From Lingula anatina (taxonomy: Eukaryota > Brachiopoda > Lingulata > Lingulida > Lingulidae), in the NCBI RefSeq assembly GCF_001039355.2, contig NW_019775663.1:111901-162052 (forward strand): a stretch of 50,152 nt of DNA, read 5' to 3'. This document shows positions 34,288 to 44,431 of the stretch, in pieces (position 1 is the stretch's first letter; the number at the start of each line of letters is the position of its first letter). Both the position numbers and the translations under genes were made by a program. The notes beneath the pieces are model-generated. The model ran no database searches and was not told where the DNA came from. It saw only the letters and a list, made by a program, of their open reading frames with translations.

Positions 34288-34698
34288 CGCTTGATGGCCA
34301 AACAGTGTCCAATCAATCCTACTGAAATCAAACACCGGTATGAAAGAATGAAGAGACCAAATAACCTATGGCCAGATGACCTAACGATGCAATTTACGAT
34401 ATTTTCACCCACGCACGTTATCCGTGAATGCCACCGTCCATCTCTGACCGCGTCCAACGTGCTAAATCCTCCTCCCAGACTGGGGCAAGAATATCCAACG
34501 TCTGTCGCTGTCTCAGCGGTCACGTGCACTACTTATTTGGATATAAACCCCACAGTCCTGTCAAACTTAAAATACAGTCATCTGGTCTTCTTATTAAGGT
34601 TTTATTTTAATTATTTAATCATCTTTGCATCCTGGAGGGGTTAAGCCAACTGTCCTACCAGTAAAAATATAGGTCTGCATTTTAATTTCATTGAAATA

Positions 34699-34767
34699 CA
34701 GGCCTACCCAACTACCAGACTCGGCACCTACGGATCCAGAATAAACCGGTATATCATACCACACTAC
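34699..34767. mobile_element. Truncated arm of the CAGGCCTACCC foldback, cut at an N
   Basis: It matches the left arm of the element at 35027 up to the central ACACTAC, where a single N (34768) is followed by unrelated sequence. This is as expected at a contig join inside a repeat. Confidence 0.8.
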
Positions 34768-35026
34768 NGCGGGATATTCAGGGCACAGGCCGTGATCATA
34801 AGACATACCGCGAATAGAAAAAAGAATTTAGAAAATAGACATTGCATGTGAATGAAGCCTAAGGCTCGCCAATACACTCGTAATATTTCACGTACAGCTC
34901 GGCGACTCGTATTGTATCTATCACTTACACCACCTAGCTGGCAGGCGTAAATTAACGACTAAGTAAAGACCGACGTAAACACTATTCTAGTGTGGTGCAA
35001 CTGGCTTTACTCGGGCGTAGCGATTT

Positions 35027-35927
35027 CAGGCCTACCCAACTACCAGACTCGGCACCTACGGATCCAGAATAAACCGGTATATCAGACCACACTACCCGTT
35101 TTCAAGGCGTGTGTCAGATCGCATTACAGAGTATCATACCCCATCACAAATTTTGTAAGCCTACCTGTCATCCGGGTATCGCGCCTCGTTTTCGTCAAGT
35201 AGGAGTCGTATGAATACAACAACATGGAAATCGGCAATCCTCGGCTCATTCCGCAAGCTCCATACTTTTGTCGAGTGCGGAGACATCGGAGTAGGTCCGA
35301 GTGACAACATGGCGACAGACGACTCACTGAATCTCGTCCAGAAAATATTTAACCCCCGACAGAATATGCTTCCGCTATCAAAATTAGATCTACTTTTCTA
35401 AATGAATATATAAGTTTGCAAGTTCTTATTTACAAAACATCATTGGCTATGTTCGAACCTAAATTTTATGTTAAAAATTGCGGTATTGTCAGATTTTTAG
35501 CATAAACAGGGAAAATTGCAGCAGCGCATGAATCTAGATGAGATGCACTACTTTCCAACCCCGCTTTAGACCACGGTGGAAGTGAAGAACAAAAGATTCA
35601 GACGTGGTGTAACTTGCATAACCGCACGTCTCGCATGAATGCGTTATAACCCGCTAATGGACCCGTGGCCTAAATAAGATAGATCCCTCGTCAGCGAGGG
35701 TTATGTGACATCCACTCGTGCTTCGCACTCGTCACATAACCCTCGCTGACTCGGGGTCTATCTATTACTACGATCATCGCTATCACATCGCGCATCAGGC
35801 AAAATCGGTGTGGTGGCTGATACTCTGTAATGCGATCTGACACACACCTTGAAAACGGGTAGTGTGGTCTGATATACCGGTTTATTCTGGATCCGTAGGT
35901 GCCGAGTCTGGTAGTTGGTTAGGCCTG
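35027..35927. mobile_element. 901-bp foldback element with ~115-bp TIRs and 5-bp target duplication
   Basis: It begins CAGGCCTACCCAACTACC and ends with the inverse (GGTAGTTGGTTAGGCCTG, one mismatch). GATTT flanks both ends (35022-35026 and 35928-35932). Longer relative of the 317-bp element at 19494. No transposase frame inside; the interior includes a 20-bp perfect hairpin. Confidence 0.88.
35690..35750. other. Perfect 20-bp hairpin inside the foldback element
   Basis: GTCAGCGAGGGTTATGTGAC at 35690-35709 is exactly mirrored at 35731-35750. The 21-base loop itself contains GTGC-TTC-GCAC. It could be the fused ends of an older element. Confidence 0.85.
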
Positions 35928-36489
35928 GATTTGCGCCCGGTTTACGCCGGTGCAACTGCTACGCCTCACTTACGACCGGTTGGTGCAACCGGGCCCTGCT
36001 GACGGGGACTTAATAAAAAGGGGACGACTGGAATTCATCTGGAAGATTCGGGAAATATTCCACTATTGCGTGGATATTGCTTGTTATATCATGGCAGTTT
36101 CACAGGACGAACGTTCTGTCGCCGCAGAAATTATCGGCCCAGCCAGACGGCAGGTAGTGGCTTAAGTTGTGTATCAGGGGTGGACGGAGGTTGTCCTCTG
36201 CGTCTTCCGGAAGGCGATCAGAATTTTTCAAGTTTACATTGACGGGCATGTAATGTTTTTTTTTTTTTTTTTTTTTTTTTTTTGTCGGATCAGATAATTT
36301 GGAATCAACGAAGTTAGGCTAATTCTAGCAACATGTATTGCAACATTTCGACTGTGGCATTATCTCTAACTTTCTTGTCACTAAGTGTCCCAGGTATACA
36401 TGTACCACTGCGACATGTATTCAAAAGAAAATACTCGAGATATTTACGGTGCTATGTAGCCTACGTCAGGTTTCCCAAAGCAGCGAGTT

Positions 36490-36838
36490 TATTCCCCCGT
36501 CACACTAGAGGCAGAATGAGCAAGAATGCCGTCGGAAAGACAATTCTTTGTGCATTCCTGGATATTCAAAGAGCATTCTAAAAATTCCGAGTGCATTTCA
36601 AATATTTTTACCCATTCTTGTGGTCGGCCCGAAAGTTAAAAACTTTCGAAGTGCATTCCAAGTGGAAAATTATTGAATGGCATTTGAATAGCATTCTAAC
36701 TATCTATGACTGCACTGTAAATATTCTCACGGCATTCTGCCAACATTCGAAACATTCTGATCAGTTACCAAAGAGCAAAACATCTGGTGCGAATTTTGGA
36801 AATTTTTTATTCAGGCTCATTCTGCTTGATTTCTGCTG
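36490..36838. mobile_element. ~350 bp insertion with inverted CAGAATGAGC ends
   Basis: CCCCCGTCACACTAGAGGCA, then GAATGAGC, opens it. The right end carries GCTCATTCTGCTTG and then GCTGGG. Segmental copy 1 reads straight from the CAGCGAGTT block toward GTTAACTACTGCAG without it. The interior is rich in repeated GCATTC motifs. Confidence 0.5.
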
Positions 36839-37489
36839 GGTTACTGTTAACTACTGCAGTGCTGATATGAGAAGGGATGTCATTTTGTTGACGAGAATAC
36901 GATGACCTTGAACACACCATGACCTTATTGAGTTCAAGTTATATTTAGGATATTGTGTATTGCAAACAACGTTTATTTTGGTTATCATATAAAAAAGAGG
37001 TCACTTAGTCCTCTTGAAACAACCAAATCCATTCAAAAGGATCGACAATTGCAGTTTGTTTCCAAATTTGAAGAGTTTTTCCTTTCAAGTTACTGAAAAA
37101 GTTTCCCTTCAAAAATTCCCAGATGACGTCATCCTCCCTTTCATACTTCGTGTGGATATCAGGGAGAGTGCACATAAATACGCTCACCGTGGCTGATTAA
37201 CAGTGTTAGACAATTCATCTATGTCAAACACTGTGCATATTCTTAGTTCAACTAGATTTTAGAGATATAGAAGTACACAGACAGAAGTACAACTCTTTGC
37301 GAGAAAACGCCATTAGGCCAAGAAGTAAGTCGCTCGGCACAAGTATATTTCGATCTAATTCAACTTACGGTAAGTTCAATATACATGCTATATGTTCATG
37401 ATATAGGCTAGCTATTATCACATTAAAAGGGTTAAAGACACTTGAGGATGTAGAGTAGTTTTTTTCTAGATTTATTATCATACTCCTTG

Positions 37490-37659
37490 CAGGGGCGCAT
37501 TTAGGGCGTCTTCTGGGTCTTCCGGAAGACAGTCAGATTTTCAACTTTACATTGATGGGTATCTAATTTTTTTTCTGTCGGAAGACGGTCAAAAATGGAG
37601 GATGGACCAAGAAAGATAAATTGGAAGACTGTAAGAAAATAACCCTGGATCCGCCCCTG
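37490..37659. mobile_element. 170-bp MITE (CAGGGGCG family) with a matching empty site
   Basis: It begins CAGGGGCGCATT and ends GGATCCGCCCCTG; CCTTG flanks both sides (37485-37489 and 37660-37664). The repeat copy at about 31190 reads ACTCCTTGCTTAAAACG without interruption, an exact empty site. Confidence 0.92.
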
Positions 37660-38113
37660 CCTTGCTTAAAATGTATACTCCCTTCTTTCACTTTTATTTG
37701 GTAGGCGCTGCTACGTGTATCTAAGCGCACTGACAAACAACTATAAGATCAATAAGTTCGCGTGCAGGTATTGTCGTGCTTGTGTAATGACACAGTATTT
37801 ACAGCGCCGCGTTAAGGCAACAAAACACATCAATTCTCATAGAGAAAACATGTAATAGGTGTTCAATTTAGTACCAAAAATGATCTGAGACGTGCGGAAT
37901 ATTATAAATATGGCATGTGAATCTTGTGATGCAACTAAAATAATGAAAATAAAAGGATTTTGTCTCCCGCGTGAGAGAGTTTCTTCCACAAAATTGTCAC
38001 AAGAAACCGGTGGTCAATTTCAAACAGGTACACTATACCTTATGCAGGACTAAAACGCTTAGAGGGGAAATGACGGTGTTAAAGACGTACTGTCCAATCA
38101 CAGAAATCAATTA

Positions 38114-38149
38114 CACACACACACACACGCACACACACACACACACACA
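38114..38149. repeat. (CA)n microsatellite
   Basis: CA run with one GC interruption; counterpart of the run at 29857. Confidence 0.9.
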
Positions 38150-39323
38150 TATGTAAAGTCTTTTAAGGTATTTTAAGGACCCTAAAACATCGTTATAATT
38201 GGAGCACTTACCACGAAACACCACACAATAATTAAATACGGGCATATCAGACTGCATACATGCAAAAATTGCACATGACAACAGCCTCGCATGATTTCCC
38301 CCGTGTCGTTCTTGGTCGCGCTGTTGGTCGATGCAGCAAGTTGTTAGGAAACAAGGTGACTGAAAATAAGCACGATTTTCAGCCACGATAATGTAACTTT
38401 AAGCTTTGTGGAATTTTTTCCAGCAGATATCTCTTTGATATCAAGAGATATAGTTCCTACATGTATTTCTTGCTTTTTTCTACATGGACTTGAAAATCAT
38501 GGAAAAAAAGTAGTTTGATTATATAGGATCAAAGGAAAAGGGGCCGAACGTGCCCCGGTCTCCCCTGCTTGTCTAATCAAACTCAGTCTCCATCACGTTT
38601 AAGCTCCATTGTTGGATTTTCTGGAAATTTATCCAAACGAAATCACACGTATTTGAATGAAAAAAGATTTGAAGAGAAATATCTATATCAGAGCCAATTA
38701 AAATTATCCATCATCAAATTGATATCAGTTGTCCATGTATGACACACATGCTGTTGAAACACATTGAACTGAAGACAGATAACGAAAATATGCTGAAGCC
38801 AACAGATGTTGTTTGTTCCTTAACTGGTTCATCTTCACTTATCTAATAGCAGTGGATTTGCATGGACCAATAACTTTCACGAGCCTGCTAAGTCATAATT
38901 TGTATAGTATATTTGAAAAACAAATGTTGGCTATATGATAATGGAACAAATATGTGGAAATAACTTCAAATAAAATCAACTGTGCTAGAATAATACCCAT
39001 AGAGGTGAATGCTTTTTTTAATAATCCCTTTTTATCTTTATTAAAAATACATGTAGTATAAGACTATTAAAATAAGAAAAACGATAAACATTTATATCCC
39101 ATAACACACGACACATTGAAAACTTGTACCATGCACTAAGGACTTTTATGAAGTAAAACTTAACAAATAAATTTCTTACAGTTAGATTAAAAACAAAAAC
39201 AATTATATCTCTGCAATATTGACGATCTTTACTGCACATAGTATTTATTTTCCTTTAAACAATTACGAGAAAACGGAAATATCTTGATGAACCCAATAAC
39301 GCCTCTTTCAACTTTTTGTAGAA

Positions 39324-39888
39324 ATGGCCAGTGGGGAAATTCCAAGAAAGGAGAAAGAAAACCATTTCCGCATGCAACTGCTACTGGATCGTGGTACCCT
39401 AGTACTTCGAGATGTTCTCAGTAACCAGTTACAAGCACGATATGCAGGGCTGTATGGACCATCAAGTAATGGCGTGATATCTGATGTCCTAAATGACAAA
39501 AGTGTGGAACACTCATTACTCAGACTAAAAAGAAGGAAAATTTTAAACCCCAGTCAAATGGATATTCTCTATCCCCCTGGGAGTCCCTCCCCTTCTGTAA
39601 CATTGCAGGACTTAGATGTAACCCTGACTGTAATCTTATTGAGAAATATCACAAACTTGAATCCTCATGCAAAATGGGATAAACCTCCTGCCACGGACAC
39701 ATCAACTGAGGCCAACATCGGCAGGGTGAAGGGATACCGCAATAAGAACGCTCACCCCACAAAAGGTCTCTCAGACGCAGACTTCAAGACCCAGTTCGCT
39801 GATCTGAAAACTATTCTGCTGTCTCTGTCAACATTATACACTAGCGATGACTATGACAAGTTGCTGATGCAGCCATTGGATGCTTCTG
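39324..39888 (+). CDS. NLR-like gene copy 2, exon 1: DZIP3-type HEPN domain
   Basis: Paralogue of 8248-8812, of identical length (188 codons plus one base). It encodes a DZIP3-type HEPN domain with LNPSQMDILYP (residues 74-84), the LLRNI helix and R139-N-K-N-A-H144. R and H of the R-x4-H motif are retained although neighbouring residues differ between the copies (NKYA against NKNA), which suggests constraint on the catalytic pair. The start ATG follows a 3' splice site by two bases (GTAG|AAATGG), so the 5' untranslated region begins in an upstream exon. The donor is TCT-G|GTAGAT, phase 1. Confidence 0.88.
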
Positions 39889-40154
39889 GTAGATTTCCGC
39901 AAAAATATTTAATATTTCACATCTATACAACCAGAACTGATAAAATATGAATGCAAGTGTGCGTCAACACACACACACAGTGATACTAATTTCATATTCC
40001 AATAAAACTATTGCTAACATGTCACTGACAATCCAGCTGTATATTTTCAGACATAATAGTGTTTTAACAATATTTTAAAATATGGTGGCCCAAGATTAAA
40101 ATGCATTCACAATTTCTTAATTTTAGAATTAAATCGTTCAGCAATCTTTTTCAG
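39889..40154 (+). other. Phase-1 intron of NLR copy 2
   Basis: 266 bp, donor GTAGAT and acceptor ATCTTTTTCAG. Partly alignable with the copy 1 intron, including a short CA run. Confidence 0.85.
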
Positions 40155-43100
40155 AAACCCCTTGTCAGCTGCTCTCCACGGCGTTACCAAGAACAAACAC
40201 AGATCTGAAGGGTCGTGATGGCATCATTACCACAATACTCCAACATATCAGAGATAAAGCTCCCCTCATTCTCCTGACCGGGATGGGGGGTATCGGTAAG
40301 ACCAGCATAGCAGTTAAGGTCGGACAAAGCATGCAAAACGTGCTGTACATTGATATGAAACAAGTGACAGATCTTAATTCTGTCAAGTTGTCGCTTGTCC
40401 ACCATTATCACCCAACACGTCATTTGAAAGACTTATACTCTGATTACCAAAACATATTCAAACAGACTTTGTCTAGTTTGACTACTGACACCCTATTTAT
40501 CCTAGATAATAACGAGTCTTTTTTAAGTTCACATAGGAAGGAGTTTAGTGATTTTTTGAAGGATGTAATGGATTCATCAAAACATATCAGTTTGTTATGC
40601 GCCAGTCGTGAAAGATTTGATTTCACAACACATAACATAGTTGTGTTAGAGATTGATAAACTAGATAAAAGCTCCGCGCGTGACATCCTATGGGAAAGAA
40701 AATCAACCAGTCCCACTGACAGCGAGTTAGCTAACTTAGATGAAATGGCAGAAATGTGTGGCTATAACCCACTCGCATTAAAATTGCTAGCTGCACTACT
40801 TTACAAAAAACAAACAGAAGCAGTATTAGAGAAAATTAAAACTCAGAAGATGCTACCCACTCTTTCCATTCCAAACATCCCAGAAGAAATCAAAACTTAC
40901 TTTGATATTTCTTATGAAACATTAAAACCGGAAGCGAAAAAGGTGTTTGTTGCACTACATGTATTCCCCGTTGCTTTTAACCTGGAAGAAGTCTCTGCTA
41001 TTGTAAGATTAGATCAAAATAATTGCGAACATATCCTTGATGTTCTTGCCAACAAATCGCTCATTAATACCGATGGTAACACCTACGATATCCACCCTTT
41101 ACTAAGGGAATATGCAGAATGCAATGCCCTTGAATATGGCGATTATATTTTTGAAATTCAAGATGCCTTTTGCACTTATTATATAAAAGTTCTGAAAAGA
41201 TTAGAAATGAAAGATGTTGGTGCTACAGATGCAAAAATTCCTTCCGTGAGGTTACCACATGTAAAACAAACGGCTGCTTTATATATTCAAAATGTCAAAA
41301 CCCAAGATGCATCTAAAAAACTGGAAACTTTGGACAACTTAGCGATGATTGCAACCATTTTTTGCCGCATTTTTCTCCACCAGGATGCTCTTCATATTTA
41401 CAAATTAGTCTTACATGAACAGGTAAAAATGTTAGGCCCCAAACACCACGATACTGCCAGCTCCTACAACAATATCGGTAATGTACTGCAGGCCATGGGT
41501 CAGTATAAAGAGGCACTTGATTATCACAAAAAATGTCTTACACTGAGAAAGGAGATACTTGGTCCCAAACACCCCGATACCACCAGCTCCTACAACAATA
41601 TTGGTGCTGTACTGCAGGCCATGGGTGAGTACAAAGAATCACTTGATTATCACAAAAAATGTCTTGAATTGAAAGAGGAGATACTTGGTTCCAAACACCC
41701 TGATACCGCTACCTGCAACAACAATATCGGTAATGTGCTACAGGCCATGGGTGAGTATAAAGAGTCACTTGATTATCACAAAAAGTGTCTTGCATTGAGA
41801 GAGGAGATACTCGGTCCGAAACACCTCATTACCGCCAGCTCCTACAACAATATAGGTGCTGTACTGCACGACATGGGTGAGTATAAAGAGTCACTTGATT
41901 ATCACAAAAAATGTCTTGCATTAAGAGAGGAGAAACTTGGTCTTAAGCACCCCAGTACCGCCGGCGCCTACAACAATATCGGGACTGTACTGCAGGCCAT
42001 GGGTAAGTTTAAAGAGTCGCTTGATTTTTTCAAAAATAGTCTTACATTAAAAGAGGAGATACTCGGTCCAAAAAACCCCAGTACCGCCACATCCTACAAC
42101 AATATCGGTAATGTGCTACAGGCCATGGGTGAGTATAAAGTGTCACTTGATTATCACAAAAAGTGTCTTGCATTGAGAGAAGAGATACTTGGTCCCATGC
42201 ACCCCAATACCGCCAGCTCCTACAACAACATAGGTGCTGTACTGCACGACATGGGTGAGTATAAAGAGTCACTTGATTATCACAAAAAATGTCTTGCATT
42301 GAGAGAGGAGATACTTGGTCTCAAGCACCCCGATACTGCCAGCTCCTACAACAATATCGGTAATGTATTGCGGGCCATGTGCGAGTATAAAAAGGCACTT
42401 AATTATCACAAAAAATGGCTTGCATTGAGAGAGGAGATACTTGGTCCCAAGCACCCCAATATCGCCTCCTCCTACAACAATATCGGTAATGTATTGCGGG
42501 CCATGGGTGAGTATAAAGAGTCACTTGATTATCACAAAAAATGTCTTGCATTGAGAGAGGAGATATTTGGTCCCAAGCACCCCAATATCGCCTCCTCCTA
42601 CAACAATATTGGTAATGTTCTGCATGCCATGGGCGGGTATAAAGAGTCACTTGATTATTTCAAAAAAAGTCTTGCATTAAAAGAGGAGATACTCGGTCCA
42701 AAACACCCCAATACCGCCAGCTCCTACAACAATATCGGTGCTGTACTGCAGGCCATGGGTGAGTATAAAGAGTCACTTGATTATCACAAAAAATGTCTTG
42801 CATTGAAAGAGGAGATACTTGGTTCCAAACACCCCGATACCGCTACCTGCTACAACAATATCGGTGCTGTACTGCAGGCTATGGGTGAGTATAAAGATTC
42901 ACTTGATTATCACAAAAAATGTCTTTCATTAAAAGAGGTGATACTTGGTCCCAAACACGCTGATATCGCCATCTCCTACAACAATATTGGTATTGTACTA
43001 AAGGACATGGGTGAGTTTAAAGAGTCACTTGATTATCACAAAAAATGTCTTGCACTGTCAGAGGAGATACTCGGTCCAAAACACCCCAGTACAGCCAGCT

Positions 43101-44431
43101 CCTACGACAATATCGGTACTGTACTGCGGGCCTTAGGTGAGTATAAAGAGTCACTTGATTATCACAACATTAGTCTTGCATTGAGAGAGGAGATACTCGG
43201 TCCCAAACATCCTGATACTGCCAGCACATACAACAATATCGGTACTGTACTGCAGGTCATGGGTGAGTATAAAGAGTCATTAGAATATCACAAAAAGAGT
43301 CTTGCAGTGAGAGAGGAGATTCTTGGTCCCAAACACCCCGATACTGCCAGCTCCTACGACAATATCGGTACTGTACTGCAGGCCATGGGTGAGTATAAAG
43401 AGTCGCTTGATAATCACAAAAAGTGTCTTGCAGTGAGAGAGGAGATTCTTGGTAACAAACACCCCGATACTGCCAGCTCATACAACAATATCGGTAATGT
43501 ACTGCAGGCCATGGGTGAGTATGAAGAGTCACTTGATTATCACAAAAAATGTCTTGCCGTGAAAGAGGAGATACTCGGTCCGAAACACTCTGACACTGCC
43601 AGCTCTTACAATAATATCGGTATTTTACTGAAGAAAATGGGTGAGTATAAAGAGTCATTAGAATATCACAAAAGATGTCTTGCATTGAGGGAGGAGATAC
43701 TCGGCCCCAAACACGCTGATACCACCATATCCTACAATAATATCGGTATTTTACTAAAGAAAATGGGTGAGTATAAAGAGTCACTAGATTATCACAAAAA
43801 ATGTCTTGCAGCGAGAGAGGAGATACTCGGTCATAAACACCCCGATACAGCAGACTCCTACAACAATATCGGTATTGTACTGCAGAAAATTGGTGGGTAT
43901 AAAGAGTCACTTGTTTATCACAATAGATGTCTTCAAGTGAGAGAGGAGTTACTCGGTCACAAACACCCTGATATCGCCACCTCTTACAACAATATCGGTA
44001 ATGTACTGCAGGCCATGGGTGAGTATGAAGAGTCACTTGATTATCACAATAAATCTCTTGCATTGAGAAAGGAGATTCTCGGTTGGAAACACCCCGATAC
44101 CGCCACCTCCTACAACAATATAGGTCTTGTGCTGCAAGACATGGGTAGGTATAATGATTCACTTGATTTTCACAATAAAAGTCTTGCATTAAGAAAGATA
44201 ATACTCGGTCATAAACACCCTTATACAGCAGACTCCTACAACAATATTGGCCATGCACTGCAGTATATGGGTAAATTTAAAGAGGCACTTGATTATTACA
44301 ATAAATGCCTTGCAGTGAGAGAGGAAGTTCTTGGTCCCAAACACCATGATACTGTCAGAACAATCAGTGTTATTGAATTTTTGGTCAAATATTATTGTAG
44401 GGATTGTGAACCATTTTGTTCATTTGTTTAG
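40155..44431 (+). CDS. NLR-like gene copy 2, exon 2: NB-ARC, winged helix and 23 TPRs (intact)
   Basis: With exon 1 this gives an uninterrupted protein of 1,613 residues. Visible parts: linker (TDLKGRDG), P-loop GMGGIGKTS with the key lysine near residue 237, Walker B LFILDNN (302-308), LLCASRERF (about 335-343), GYNPLALKLLA (391-401), winged-helix segment (about 431-491), an HPLLREYA element at 502-509, a degenerate helical spacer, then 23 TPRs of 42 residues (about 626-1591) and a C-terminal FCSFV. In known NB-ARC/STAND proteins, ligand sensing by the repeat domain allows nucleotide exchange and oligomerisation, which brings the N-terminal effectors together. Here the effector would be the HEPN domain. 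There is no signal peptide or membrane helix; the terminal CSFV resembles a prenylation box. The ligand is unknown. It could act in antiviral or antibacterial defence or in another stress response. Confidence 0.88.
41422..44345 (+). repeat. Coding tandem array: 23 units of 126 bp (42-aa TPR)
   Basis: Units begin YNNIG or YDNIG and end with a PKHPDT-type turn. Neighbouring units share long identical stretches and there are signs of block duplication: the pair at about 41590-41840 resembles the pair at about 42700-42960, and units 4 and 7 share the rare CTGCACGACATG block. C-terminal units are more divergent than the central ones, as expected for an array growing in the middle. Antisense open frames across it are a by-product of the period. 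Confidence 0.95.

Larger units (their letters stand above)
34850..35996. mobile_element. GTTGCACC-type element, interrupted by the 901-bp foldback
   Basis: Its right end is TTGGTGCAACCGGGCCC (to 35996), the inverse of the start at 31437. Its left part includes TGTGGTGCAACTGGC near 34992. The foldback at 35027-35927 splits it, with GATTT duplicated on both sides, so this element was there first. The left boundary is uncertain. Confidence 0.5.
36017..38503. repeat. Segmental duplication, copy 2
   Basis: Counterpart of 27571-30240. It carries a T run of about 24 bases (36257-36281), an extra insertion at 36490-36838 and the MITE at 37490-37659, and lacks the 28000-28480 stretch of copy 1. Confidence 0.8.
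33225..39321. other. Intergenic region between the orphan anchor exon and NLR copy 2
   Basis: No further gene recognised. It contains an N-adjacent MITE arm (34699-34767), a MITE (34119-34287), a nested pair of elements (about 34850-35996), the second segmental copy (36017-38503) and, from about 38610, the upstream part of the NLR duplication. The last 20 bases before 39322 form a good 3' splice site (CAACTTTTTGTAG), so a 5' exon of NLR copy 2 must lie in this region. Confidence 0.55.

Noticed and set aside
34057-34644. 195-residue open frame on the + strand
   Set aside because: It runs through the 169-bp MITE and unrelated flanking sequence, and shows no domain or splice context.
36333-36905. 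Two consecutive open frames on the + strand
   Set aside because: They cross an inserted inverted-repeat element that is absent from the paralogous segment, and lack domain similarity.
43257-44258. 333-residue open frame antisense to the TPR array, with repeated cysteine/tyrosine-rich units
   Set aside because: The 126-bp period is a multiple of three, so a chance antisense frame is repeated unit by unit. Similar shadows occur antisense to the copy 1 array.
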